Origin: Streptomyces africanus
GTDB lineage: Bacteria > Actinomycetota > Actinomycetes > Streptomycetales > Streptomycetaceae
DNA length: 64,000 bases
Reading direction: 5' to 3'
Assembly (NCBI RefSeq): GCF_002150735.1
Contig: NZ_MUKA01000001.1
Location: 1 to 64,000, forward strand
Below, in pieces: positions 8,802-17,373 of the stretch. The notes below the pieces were generated by a model, which had not been told where the DNA came from, ran no database searches, and worked only from the letters and a program-made list of their open reading frames with translations. A program made the position numbers and the translations under genes. How positions within the stretch are numbered: position 1 is the stretch's first letter; each line of letters starts with the position of its first letter.

Positions 8802-10190
8802 GTGACCTCACGCCCCGCCGCCCCGTCCCGCCGTGCGCTGCTGCGCTCCCTGGCCGCCCTGCCCGCCTCGGCGGTGCTGCTGGGCGAGGCGCCCGGACTG
8901 CTCGGCAGCGCCCTGGCCGCAGCGCCCCCGAACGGCTCGGCCACGCGCTACACGATCGTGCCGTTCCTGAACAGCAACGACGGCACGGTCAACGTCTACC
9001 AGTCGGACGACGCCACCGACTTCCGGCTGCTGCGCTCCTCCGCGTACACGCCACCCGCCAACCGGATCCGCGACGCGAGCGTCATCAGACACACCGACGG
9101 TTACTACTACGTCACCTACACCACGCACACCTGGCAGGACACCAGCAGGACCATCGGCTTCGCCCGCAGCTCCGACCGCGTCAACTGGACGTTCCTGTAC
9201 GACTACACCGTCCCCCTCGCGAACCTCTCCCGCGCCTGGGCGCCCGAGTGGTTCGTCGACAGCGACGGCAGCGTCAGCGTCATCGTGTCCTGCTCCACCA
9301 CGAACGACGAGTGGATCTTCACGCCGTATCTGCTGCGCGCCACGAACTCCGCCCTGACGGCGTGGAGTTCACCGGTGGCACTGGCGGGCATCGGCGCCAA
9401 CCACATCGACACGTTCATCGTGAAGACCGGCTCGACCTACCACGCCTTCCCGAAGAACGAGACAACGAAGTACATCGAGTACGCCACCGCCTCGAACCTC
9501 ACAGGCCCGTACACGATCCGCAGGACGGGCGACTGGGCGGGCTGGGGCAGCTACCGCGAGGGCCCGGCGCTGGTGCGGCTCGACAACGGCGGCTGGCGCA
9601 TCTTCTTCGACGGCTACGGCGACGGCACCTACTACTACTCCGACAGCTATGACACCTTCGCCACCTGGACGGCACCGGCCGCACTCCCCGGCATCTCCGG
9701 CACGGCCCGGCACTTCACGGTCGTCAAGGAGACGGTCTCCGGCGGCCCGAGCCTCGCCCGCAACACCACCCGCTCCTTCCGCTCGGCCAACTACCCGACC
9801 CGACACTGGCAGCAGCAGTCCGCACTCCTCAACCTGCCCGTGGTCAGCGGCTCCAGCACCACCACCGAGAAGCAGGCCGCCACCTTCACGGTCGTCGCCG
9901 GCCTGGCCGACGCGACCGGCTGCTCCTTCCGCGACACGGCCGGCAACTACCTGCGCCACTGGGACTTCCGCGCCCGCTTCGACCCGAACGACGGCACGAG
10001 CACGTTCGCCAAGGACGCCACGTTCGTCCTGCGGACCGGCACGGCATCGGGCACGGTCCGCTTCGAGTCGTACAACTACCCCGGGTACTACCTGCGCCAC
10101 TACGCCTACCAGCTCCGCGTGGAACGCACCGACGGGACGGACCAGTTCCGCCAGGACAGTTCGTTCGTGCCGGTGGCATCCTGGGCCTGA
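8802..10190 (+). CDS. Tat-exported GH43-like glycosidase with AbfB domain
   Basis: A 462-residue predicted extracellular enzyme. A twin-arginine signal (SRRALLRSL near residue 9) and an Ala-rich stretch ending ALAA come first. Residues about 45-310 resemble a five-bladed GH43 propeller (RDASVIRHTDGYYYV, RAWAPEWFVD, GPALVRLDNGGW). The last 140 residues are an AbfB/CBM42-type beta-trefoil with repeated NYLRHWDFRARF and YYLRHYAYQLRVE blocks that bind arabinofuranose side chains. It probably acts on arabinose-containing polysaccharides. The GTG at 8802 was chosen because the Tat signal starts there. It ends about 10 bp before an IS relic. Confidence 0.85.
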   Translation: MTSRPAAPSRRALLRSLAALPASAVLLGEAPGLLGSALAAAPPNGSATRYTIVPFLNSNDGTVNVYQSDDATDFRLLRSSAYTPPANRIRDASVIRHTDGYYYVTYTTHTWQDTSRTIGFARSSDRVNWTFLYDYTVPLANLSRAWAPEWFVDSDGSVSVIVSCSTTNDEWIFTPYLLRATNSALTAWSSPVALAGIGANHIDTFIVKTGSTYHAFPKNETTKYIEYATASNLTGPYTIRRTGDWAGWGSYREGPALVRLDNGGWRIFFDGYGDGTYYYSDSYDTFATWTAPAALPGISGTARHFTVVKETVSGGPSLARNTTRSFRSANYPTRHWQQQSALLNLPVVSGSSTTTEKQAATFTVVAGLADATGCSFRDTAGNYLRHWDFRARFDPNDGTSTFAKDATFVLRTGTASGTVRFESYNYPGYYLRHYAYQLRVERTDGTDQFRQDSSFVPVASWA

Positions 10191-10199
10191 CCTGCTCCC

Positions 10200-10502
10200 T
10201 TCTGAGTGCTCCCGCGGCGTGCTGGTGGGCCCGGTCCAGCCGATGTCGTCGACGGCATCCGTTGCGGCGAGGACGGCGGCGAAGATCTTCTCCCACGTGC
10301 CGTCGACGGCCCACCTGATCAGCCGCTTGTGGGCCGTCTGGAACGAGCCGAGCTCCTCGGGGAGGTCCCGCCAGGGCGAGTTGGTGCGGTACTTCCACGC
10401 GATGGCCTCGAGCGTGCCGCGGTGATCGGCCCAGCGCCGTCCCCGGACCGGATCGGCCGGCATGAGCGGCTCGGTCCAGTCCCACATCGCATCAGTGATC
10501 AC
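10200..10502 (-). pseudogene. IS5-type transposase relic (N-terminal part)
   Basis: The frame starting at 10502 encodes the helix-turn-helix start of a Streptomyces IS5-type transposase (DAMWDWTEPLMPADPVRG, WRDLPEELGSFQTAHKRL). The reading frame breaks near 10230: the expected catalytic region is missing and AHQHAAGA appears in another frame. The inverted repeat ATCGGATA/TATCCGAT at 10505-10524 and the following AT-rich bases look like the element's left end. It marks the left border of the biosynthetic cluster. Confidence 0.8.
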
Positions 10503-10799
10503 TCATCGGATAGACATATCCGATCAACTGACCAACCCATCAAAGAACACGCTCTAGTTGTGTGACATGGGTCAGCCATCAGTCCGGCTTCCGGTCCCAT
10601 CCGCCCGTCCGGCACCCGCTGTGCAGACCCAGTCCGCCCTGCTGGCCCCGAGGGGTCCGCCGATGATGCCCGTCCTCTCGCCCCAGCAGTTGCAGGCCGC
10701 GTGCACGGAGCTGTCCTCGGCACTGAGGCAGACGTATGACTTGCCGTAGCGGGCGTGGCCGCAGGTTCGAGTCCGGGGCAGGAGCCCCCATGGAGTTTC
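10503..10799. other. Gene-free stretch between IS relic and cluster
   Basis: Apart from the presumed IS end at 10505-10560, I see no convincing gene. A GGTTCGAGTCC sequence near 10755 resembles a tRNA T-loop, but the flanking bases do not pair and no cloverleaf can be drawn. Confidence 0.5.
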
Positions 10800-11010
10800 C
10801 ACCTTGACAGGCCTGAACCCCGGTGTGAATCTTGCACCGATTCGCTGTTGAAGCGCTTGCGCAGTAAGGGGAGCGGGACCGTTGGACGGTGGGAAGTCGA
10901 CGGCTCGCAGGGGCCCGCTCGGTGGCGCGCAGGAGTTCGAATGGTGGAAAATGCAGGATACCCGCCTGCGCGCGGGGTCGAACGCCCTGGTCTGGATGAC
11001 GCCCGAGTGC
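10800..11010 (+). repeat. Promoter plus 5'-gene cassette, copy 1 of 3
   Basis: Holds TTGACA (10804-10809), a 17-nt gap, GAATCT, then AAGCGCTT (10851-10858), an AAGGGGA ribosome site and the TTG start at 10882 with the first codons of the C-domain gene. The same order recurs at 22320-22530, with 47 bp between TTGACA and AAGCGCTT in both, and more weakly at 47130-47355. Confidence 0.8.
10850..10859. promoter_or_regulatory. Operator-like GAAGCGCTTG site
   Basis: A near-palindrome (core AAGCGCTT) 23 bp upstream of the TTG start of the C-domain gene. The same core occurs at 22242-22251 (perfect GAAGCGCTTC), 22374-22383 and 47186-47195 (perfect). All are in promoter regions of this cluster, suggesting a shared regulator. 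Confidence 0.5.
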
Positions 11011-12774
11011 CCCATTGATCTCGGCCAGGCCCGCCGAGTTGTCGAACTTCTGGTCCATCGCCACGAGGCCTTCCGTACGCTGATCGTCCGAGGCCCCGAC
11101 GGCCTGCCCGAGCAGCGGACCGATGCGCCTGCGCTGGACGCGCTCCATGTCCTGGACGAAGCGGCCGACGTCCGCAGAAGCCTCGAACTCGCCATCGCTG
11201 AGACCGAGTTCGACCTGTCCCGGGAGGGCCCGCTGAGAGTCGGGGCGGTGCGCGCAGGGGAGTGGGTGACCGAACTCCTCTTTGTGATCTCCCACTGTGT
11301 CTTCGACGGGCACAGTATCCCGCTGCTCCAGGCGGAGTTCGCGCTCGCCGTCCGCGAGGTTGCGCTTGGCGCGGAGCCGGCAGCGTCCCGCCGTCGGCAC
11401 CAGCCGCTCGACTCTGCCTTAGCCGAGCAGAGCGGACCGCTCGCGCAGCATCGAGCCGCCTCGACCGCCTATTGGGCGAGGGCTGTTCGTGAAATCCCGA
11501 ACCGTATGTTCGTCCCGGCCCAGGACGACCTGATGCACCACTACGGGGCGACGTACCGCACGGACCGCCTGGCACCGCTACTGGCACTCGCCGCGAGGCG
11601 CCATCGGACCACCCCGGCCGTCGTGCACGCCGCCACCGTGCACGCGCTGCTCGCCGCGCTCTCCGCTGCCCCGCACAGTGTCGTGCGTAATCACTTCGTC
11701 GGCCGGACGGATGCCGAGGCGGAGACCATCGGCTGCTTTCACTGCATCCTGCCCGTGGTCGTGGCGACCTCCGACCGGCCCGGTTTCGGCGCGCTCATCG
11801 AACGGGTGGCAATGCAGACGCTGCGCGCTCAGAGCCGTTACCGGATCGGCTATCTGACCCTTCGACAGCTCATTTCGGCGGAAGAACGTCGACGAGGTGC
11901 TGCCATCGCCGATGGCACCATTGTCAATTTCTCCTTCGATGAAGGTTTCGACTCTCTGCAGCGCAGCTCCGAGGAGGAGTTGCTGGCGGCGGCCGCCGGC
12001 GCCGTCGGTGAACTCGAACTGCTGATGGGCCGCAACGAAACCATGCCCGACCACCGAGGGCTGGACTGCTATCTCATGACCCGGATCACCGATGGCGTCA
12101 CGGTGACCTCCGCCACGTTCAACGGCGCGGTGTTCACCGCTCCGCAGATGCGGGCCTTGCTGATAGGCCCGGAACAGCTGCTCGCCGCCCACCTGCAAGG
12201 AGACCTCGACTGGGACGGGATATGCCGGATCGCCCATAGCGGCGACCCCTACGCGCCGGCGCCGCCCGCCGTCCCGGTGGTGGGGGTCGACCTGGTGCTG
12301 CCCGAGCGGGTCGACGAGGCGCTCGTCTCGCACCTCGCGGTGCGGGCCTCCTCCACCACCGTGACCCCCGGCACCGAGGGCACGGTGGGGCTCGAGTGCC
12401 GGGTGATCTGCGAACCTGGGACCGAAGAGCCATTCAACGACGCCGAGTTGAGGGAGCATCTGCTCTGCCAGGTGCGGCCCGGGGCGGCGACGGTGGCCCC
12501 TCATCGCTTCCTGATCGAGGGCCAGGCGAAAGAGGGAGCCGGCCGGACCGAGCCGTCGGTCCTCGCCCTGGTCGCCGCGGTCCTGGAAGTCAACGGGATG
12601 TCCACGGTCGACGAAGGCCAGGGTTACGCGGAGAGCGGCGGCGCGCTGGGCGCCGTCCCCGCGATCATCGATCACCTCGCCGAACAGGGCTACACCGGCC
12701 TCGGGCCGCACGACTTCACCCTGCCGATGTCCTTGCGCAGTCTGGGCCGACGGCTGCACCGCCGTCAGGAGTGA
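10882..12774 (+). CDS. Stand-alone NRPS condensation protein with dead carrier-like tail
   Basis: A 630-residue protein. Residues about 10-450 form a condensation domain: PLGGAQEFEWW opening, ELLVHRHEAFRT, and the active site SHCVFDG, with the catalytic His at 138 and Asp at 142; the first His of HHxxxDG is Ser137. Residues about 550-630 resemble a peptidyl carrier domain, but ESGGALGAV has Ala588 where the phosphopantetheine Ser belongs. It could catalyse amide or ester formation or release using another carrier. The TTG start follows AAGGGGAG at good spacing. Codon 180 (11419-11421) is TTA, so translation should depend on the bldA tRNA. The gene opens the left half of the cluster. Confidence 0.8.
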   Translation: MDGGKSTARRGPLGGAQEFEWWKMQDTRLRAGSNALVWMTPECPIDLGQARRVVELLVHRHEAFRTLIVRGPDGLPEQRTDAPALDALHVLDEAADVRRSLELAIAETEFDLSREGPLRVGAVRAGEWVTELLFVISHCVFDGHSIPLLQAEFALAVREVALGAEPAASRRRHQPLDSALAEQSGPLAQHRAASTAYWARAVREIPNRMFVPAQDDLMHHYGATYRTDRLAPLLALAARRHRTTPAVVHAATVHALLAALSAAPHSVVRNHFVGRTDAEAETIGCFHCILPVVVATSDRPGFGALIERVAMQTLRAQSRYRIGYLTLRQLISAEERRRGAAIADGTIVNFSFDEGFDSLQRSSEEELLAAAAGAVGELELLMGRNETMPDHRGLDCYLMTRITDGVTVTSATFNGAVFTAPQMRALLIGPEQLLAAHLQGDLDWDGICRIAHSGDPYAPAPPAVPVVGVDLVLPERVDEALVSHLAVRASSTTVTPGTEGTVGLECRVICEPGTEEPFNDAELREHLLCQVRPGAATVAPHRFLIEGQAKEGAGRTEPSVLALVAAVLEVNGMSTVDEGQGYAESGGALGAVPAIIDHLAEQGYTGLGPHDFTLPMSLRSLGRRLHRRQE

Positions 12775-13241
12775 CTGGAAGCCGGAGGGTGGTACGGGAG
12801 TCCATGTCCGTGGTGCTGTCGCCTGACCGTGTGGCTCAGGTGGTCTCCGGCTGATCGTGTTGACGGAGGCCGTGCTGGATTCTCCGACCGGTACCACCAA
12901 GTCCACCTGGCCCGGCTCATGACCCGCCCGGATCTCACCCCACCGCGGTCCTGGCCCTGCTGGAGGCCCGCGAACAGCGGATCACCAGCGAGTGGGAAGT
13001 GCTCCGCGGGCAGATCACGGACCTGACCGGCTGGCCACCTCCCGCGGCACAGGCGGAGGCGACAGCAGGATGGCCTTCCCTTCGTGGCGTCGAGGCTTTG
13101 ACTGCAAGGAAAGCGGGGGAGTCGGGGGCCAAGGCGGAGAAGCGGCAGTCGTACGATGCCGAGTTCGCTTGCGGCCGGGGCCCGCCGGCTGTGTCTGTCC
13201 ACCCAAGTTCGGGCGACCCCGGCAGTCGCCGAGGCTCTGCG
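12775..13241. other. Intergenic scar with decayed coding fragments
   Basis: Convergent stretch between the C protein and a carrier protein. One plus-strand frame around 12945-13030 reads as a coiled-coil-like piece (ALLEAREQRITSEWEVLRGQ) typical of decayed mobile-element ORFs, but it has no start and soon loses frame. I see no intact gene. Confidence 0.4.
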
Positions 13242-13514
13242 TCAGGAAGAGGGGCCACGACGGGAATGGAGGTCACGGTACCTGCGCGTGCATTCGTCGA
13301 TGATGTCGGGCAAGGCCCGTCTGCGGAACAGCAGTTCCAGAGGGAAGTCGATCTCCAGGCGCGCTTCCACGCGGGTCATGAATTCGACTGCGGACAGCGA
13401 GGTGCCACCGAGCGCGAAGAAATTTCCCCCGTCGTCGGCGGCCTGCGCTCCGAGTGCTGCGTACCACGCCTCCTCGACGGTGCCGCGGATGTCACCATCC
13501 GTATCAGTCACCAT
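13242..13514 (-). CDS. Free-standing peptidyl carrier protein
   Basis: A 90-residue discrete carrier protein. NFFALGGTSLSAVEF holds the phosphopantetheine attachment Ser39, and helix III (LELLFRRRALPDII) is intact. It needs a phosphopantetheinyl transferase, and an adenylation domain acting in trans to load it. The ATG at 13514 follows AGGGAGAC. It is the last of three minus-strand genes (carrier, methyltransferase, carrier). Confidence 0.9.
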   Translation of the reverse strand: MVTDTDGDIRGTVEEAWYAALGAQAADDGGNFFALGGTSLSAVEFMTRVEARLEIDFPLELLFRRRALPDIIDECTRRYRDLHSRRGPSS

Positions 13515-13552
13515 GTCTCCCTGCCGGCCGAATCCGCCCCTGCGCCTCCTGC

Positions 13553-14203
13553 CTACCTGACACGGCCCTGAGCCCAGACACGGTCGCCGGGGCCTTCGAT
13601 GCGGTCGGTCAGGATGCCGTCCCGGTAGATCTTCTCCTGCTTGATGTCCCCGGTCTCCAGCACCTCGGTCCAGGCGCGGGTGGGGCCCGTCCCCCAAGGC
13701 ACCCAGGGGGTGAGGTCGTCCACGACGATGAGGCTTCCGGGACGGCACAGCACACGGCAGTAGTCGATGTCGGACTTGACGGCGTCGTACTCGTGCCCGC
13801 CGTCGACGAAAGCAAGGTCGAACAGGGACTCACCGTGCTCCGCGATGAATTTTGGCAAGGCGGTGCGGGAGTCCTCCACGATCAGCTGGTGGCGGCCGGG
13901 GAACCGCTGGTCGATGAATTCCTTTCCTATCAATGCCGCCTTGTTCTCCGGCAAATCGAAGGACACCACCTGAACGTTGTCCGAGGCGGACAGGAAAGCG
14001 TGGCTGGAGAAGCCGACATTGAATCCGATCTCGATTACGGTGCGCACCTCGGCCGTATGGACCAGCTCCATGAGATATGTCAGCTGTGGCACACTCGAGG
14101 ACAGCTCGGAGATCGATATGCCGCTGGCCAGTACGTGATCCCAGAGTTCCTTCGTGAAAGTGCGGATCGTGTCGGGCAAGCTAACTGAGTGACGTTCTTC
14201 CAT
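13553..14203 (-). CDS. Class I SAM-dependent methyltransferase
   Basis: A 216-residue protein of the Methyltransf_24-like class. VIEIGFNVGFSSHAFL is the SAM-binding motif I, and DLAFVDGGHEYDAVKSDID is the acidic motif typical of cephalosporin-hydroxylase/O-methyltransferase relatives. It probably methylates a hydroxyl or amine on the product or on a carrier-bound intermediate. The ATG at 14203 was preferred to 14233 because GGAG lies 6 nt before it. Codon use is visibly less GC-rich than the flanking chromosome. Confidence 0.85.
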   Translation of the reverse strand: MEERHSVSLPDTIRTFTKELWDHVLASGISISELSSSVPQLTYLMELVHTAEVRTVIEIGFNVGFSSHAFLSASDNVQVVSFDLPENKAALIGKEFIDQRFPGRHQLIVEDSRTALPKFIAEHGESLFDLAFVDGGHEYDAVKSDIDYCRVLCRPGSLIVVDDLTPWVPWGTGPTRAWTEVLETGDIKQEKIYRDGILTDRIEGPGDRVWAQGRVR

Positions 14204-14362
14204 GTCGGTCTCCAAATCATGGGGAACATGCATGAGTGCGCACGAAGAAATCGATTTGCCGGGCTTCGAGAAGGCGCCTGACGCGAATCAATGGAGGCGG
14301 GCCAGGAAACAGTGCACTATGGAACGTGCCCTGGCAGATACTGTCAACACATGGCCCACACA

Positions 14363-14638
14363 TCAGGCCTGACCGGCTCCTGTGTCCGCCTGCCCGCCGT
14401 GTCTACCCAGGGCTTCGCTGAGGTCTCTGAGTACTGGATTCCTGAAAACAACGCGGACGTCACGGCCTGTCCCGAGTTCCTCGCTCAAGGTACGCGCAAG
14501 CCGGATGGCGATGATGGAGTCGCCACCTACGTCGAAGAAGTTGTCATCGAGGCCGATGTTGGCGTTGCCCGTCAGGGTCCGCACGCTGTCAACCACCAAT
14601 GCGTCCATAGAGTTGCGAAACTCGTTGTCGTTCGTCAT
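14363..14638 (-). CDS. Free-standing acyl/peptidyl carrier protein
   Basis: A 91-residue carrier protein with DDNFFDVGGDSIIAIRL; Ser41 is the phosphopantetheine site. It is the first of the three minus-strand genes and divergent from the KS-AT gene across a 263-bp region carrying a candidate regulator site. The cluster thus has two discrete carriers with no adenylation domain of their own. Confidence 0.9.
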   Translation of the reverse strand: MTNDNEFRNSMDALVVDSVRTLTGNANIGLDDNFFDVGGDSIIAIRLARTLSEELGTGRDVRVVFRNPVLRDLSEALGRHGGQADTGAGQA

Positions 14639-14807
14639 GTTCCCGACGCCCTTCTGCGCGGTTCATCGTCCATCACCTTGATGGGTACGCCATGGCCCCC
14701 CTTGAATCAATCCGTGACTTCGGCGACGCAATGGCGGCAAAGCGTCGAAATGGGGCGCAGGTGTGGCTATCGCGAACCCGCGCTCCCCGTCGGGATAATT
14801 ATTGCGT

Positions 14808-14832
14808 TCGTCTCGCTGGCGAGACAAGCTCG
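14808..14832. promoter_or_regulatory. Palindromic regulator site, copy 1 (LmbU-like candidate)
   Basis: The palindrome GTCTCGCTGGCGAGAC (14810-14825) lies between divergent genes. Counted by hand, 22 of 25 bases (14808-14832) match the site at 24526-24550, which is also between divergent genes. The core CGCTGGCG differs by one base from CGCCGGCG, the core I recall as reported for LmbU. Confidence 0.6.
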
Positions 14833-14901
14833 CTCGCAAGCCGGACGGCCAGCTGTCCGTATAGCCAATCTGGTCCATGCTATGTGTGAGGTGGCAGTTC
14901 A

Positions 14902-17373
14902 ATGTCTGATCGTGTTGCCGTGGTCGGGATGTCGATTCGCGCGGCCAAGGTGCAGAGCGCGGCGGACTTTTGGCGTCTCATGATCAGAGGGCGTTCCGGA
15001 CGGCGTGAAATCGACTCCACGGAATTGAAGCGGCGACGGGTTCCGAGTCGCACATATAAAGATCCAGCATATGTGCCTGTCACATATTCCATGGAAGATT
15101 CCCTCGGGTTCGATCCTCAAGCATTCGGATTCGGTCGATCTGAGGCAGAGCTGACCGACCCACAGCATCGCGCAGTGTTGGAAGCCTGTTACCGGGCAGT
15201 GGAAAGCTCAGGATGTTTCATCGGTTCACTGCCTGATCGCGTCGGGGTATTCCTTGGATCGCGTAAGAGTGGCTACGGTACACAGATCGAATACCTCTCA
15301 GCCGCAGCCGGCAGAAAGGTGGATCTCGCCGGGCTTGCCATAGGGACCGATCCCGACTACCTGTCCAGCAGAATTTCCTATACCTACGGTCTTGCCGGTC
15401 CATCGATGACTGTCCTGACCGCCTGTTCGTCCTCGAGCGTGGCAGTGCATCTTGCCTGCCAGGCAATCCTTGCAGGCGAGTGCGATTCGGCGCTGGCGGG
15501 CGGTGTCGCTTTGGACGTAACGGACGCGGGCTATACGTTCACCGCAGGCGGAATCTACTCGCCACGAGGTCGGTGCGAGCCATACATGGCCTCAGCCGAC
15601 GGTACCGTGGAGGGCAATGGCGTCGCTGTCCTCTTCCTGCGACGGTTGGATGTGGCGTTGGCCGCAGGCAACCCGATCCTTGGCGTCATCGCCGGTACCG
15701 CGGTGAACAATGATGGCCGAGAGCGTGCAGGCTTTACGGCGCCAGGGGTTGCCGGCCAGTCCGAATTGATCGAAGAGGCCCTCGACGTCGCTGAGTTGAG
15801 GGCCTCCAGTATCGGTCTGCTCGAGGGGCACGGTGCGGGCACGAGCATCGGGGACGCACTGGAGATCGATGCCGCGATTCAGGCCTTTCGATCCACTGGA
15901 GCCAGTGCCGACGAGTGTCGGCTCCACTCCGTCAAGGCGAACATCGGGAATCTGACCGCGGCGGCTGGTGCAGCAAGCATCATCGGCTGTCTACTGGCCC
16001 TACAGCATGGACAGATTCCTCCCAACGCTCCCCTGGTGGAAGGAGCCCCGCCAACCGATCTGGGAGGCACACCGTTCAAGCTGGCAGATACGCCGATTGC
16101 CTGGCAGCGTTCGGACCAGGGCCGGTATGCAGCGGTCAGTTCGTTCGGGTTGGGCGGAACAAATGCGCATGTCATCATCGGCGATGCCGAGCGGGAATTG
16201 CGGCTTGCCTCTCGCAAGGGGCGGTACTGGCAACTGCTTCCGCTGTCCGCGGACGACCCGGAACGCCTTTCCGGAACCGTCGATGCTGTGCGTGTGGCAG
16301 TGGACGGAATCTCGGCCGAGGCTCGTCAGGACATCGGCCATACGCTGCGCACCGGTCGCCCGGAGCTCACCACACGCGCAGCTGCGCTGATCCCGGTCGA
16401 CGCCGGGGCGGCCGGCGGGAAGTGGCCGGCGCCAGAGCAGTTCCATACGGTTCCCGAAGTGCCGCCGACACTCGTCTTCGTGCTCCCCGGCGAAGCGGTC
16501 AGAGCGCCGGACGTGGCGCTCGCTCTCTACCGGGCAGAGCCGGCTTTCCGGTCGACCGTGGACGACGGCCTCGAAATCATGAAGCAGGTGCTGGCTCCTG
16601 AGATGTTCGCGGCTGTGCGGGATGCGTTCCTGCACGGTAGGGATCCGGTCGCAACGAATGCGCTTCAGCCGGTGCTGCACCTGCTCGGCCTCGGACAGCA
16701 CGCATTCCTCAGCGACCTGGAAGTCAGGCCGGACTTGCTCATGGGGCACGGCGTCGGCGAGCTAACCGCCGCTCAGCTGAGCGGTGTCCTGTCGTTCGAG
16801 GACGCAGCGCGGGCGGTGTGCTGGCGCAGCCAGGCCATGGCAGACCCGTCGGAACACGCCGAAGTCGTTGTCCGCTTCACCCGTCGGATGCGCGACGTAC
16901 GGCTGAACTCTCCTACTACGCCGACACTTTCATGCGTTTCGGGGACATGGCTGACCAGCGAGGAGGCGTGTGATCCTGGGTATTGGGGAGCGCAACTGGG
17001 TGAGCATGGCCCTTTCGACGAGGTCCTGCGCTCTGTGGTGTCCGAGCACCCCGCGGCCGTGTACCTGCAGCTGAACAGCGGGACGAATCTGCTTCAGGCC
17101 GCTCAGCGTTGGGGAGTGCCTGAAGATGCTGCCGTGGCCCTGGCATCCGATGGAGAAGCCTCAGACAGCTGGTGCTCGCTGCTCCAGGCTGTCGGAACTC
17201 TCTGGGAACAGGGTGTCCGGATCAACTGGCAGGCCTATGCCGAGCGCGATCACGCACTCCGGGTCGACATGGCGCCACGGACCTTCGGGCGGATCCCGTA
17301 CCTGCACCCTTCACTGCTGGAGCATTGCCCCGGGATCGACCCGGCGGAACTTTCGGGAAAGCGGGTCAGCTGA
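14902..17373 (+). CDS. KS-AT polyketide synthase protein with inactivated KS and AT
   Basis: An 823-residue two-domain protein. The ketosynthase (residues 1-430) keeps the nucleophile Cys175 (TACSSSS) and His310 (EGHGAGT), but the third catalytic residue is Asn350 (KANIGN instead of KANIGH). Such ketosynthases usually transfer acyl chains without extending them. The acyltransferase-like part (about 520-720) has GHGVGE, Gly617 replacing the nucleophilic Ser, and lacks the downstream specificity subdomain. There is no carrier domain. It overlaps the NRPS start by one base (TGATG). Codon use is less GC-rich than the chromosome. Role unknown: transfer, scaffold or gatekeeping. Confidence 0.85.
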   Translation: MSDRVAVVGMSIRAAKVQSAADFWRLMIRGRSGRREIDSTELKRRRVPSRTYKDPAYVPVTYSMEDSLGFDPQAFGFGRSEAELTDPQHRAVLEACYRAVESSGCFIGSLPDRVGVFLGSRKSGYGTQIEYLSAAAGRKVDLAGLAIGTDPDYLSSRISYTYGLAGPSMTVLTACSSSSVAVHLACQAILAGECDSALAGGVALDVTDAGYTFTAGGIYSPRGRCEPYMASADGTVEGNGVAVLFLRRLDVALAAGNPILGVIAGTAVNNDGRERAGFTAPGVAGQSELIEEALDVAELRASSIGLLEGHGAGTSIGDALEIDAAIQAFRSTGASADECRLHSVKANIGNLTAAAGAASIIGCLLALQHGQIPPNAPLVEGAPPTDLGGTPFKLADTPIAWQRSDQGRYAAVSSFGLGGTNAHVIIGDAERELRLASRKGRYWQLLPLSADDPERLSGTVDAVRVAVDGISAEARQDIGHTLRTGRPELTTRAAALIPVDAGAAGGKWPAPEQFHTVPEVPPTLVFVLPGEAVRAPDVALALYRAEPAFRSTVDDGLEIMKQVLAPEMFAAVRDAFLHGRDPVATNALQPVLHLLGLGQHAFLSDLEVRPDLLMGHGVGELTAAQLSGVLSFEDAARAVCWRSQAMADPSEHAEVVVRFTRRMRDVRLNSPTTPTLSCVSGTWLTSEEACDPGYWGAQLGEHGPFDEVLRSVVSEHPAAVYLQLNSGTNLLQAAQRWGVPEDAAVALASDGEASDSWCSLLQAVGTLWEQGVRINWQAYAERDHALRVDMAPRTFGRIPYLHPSLLEHCPGIDPAELSGKRVS

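Noticed and set aside
10740..10795. Possible tRNA 3' end (GGTTCGAGTCC T-loop followed by a CCA-like end)
   Set aside because: The bases on either side of the loop pair at only about three of five positions, and no D-arm, anticodon arm or acceptor stem can be drawn.
12945..13160. Coiled-coil fragment as a small gene
   Set aside because: No start codon or ribosome site, and the frame closes after a short distance; better explained as mobile-element debris.
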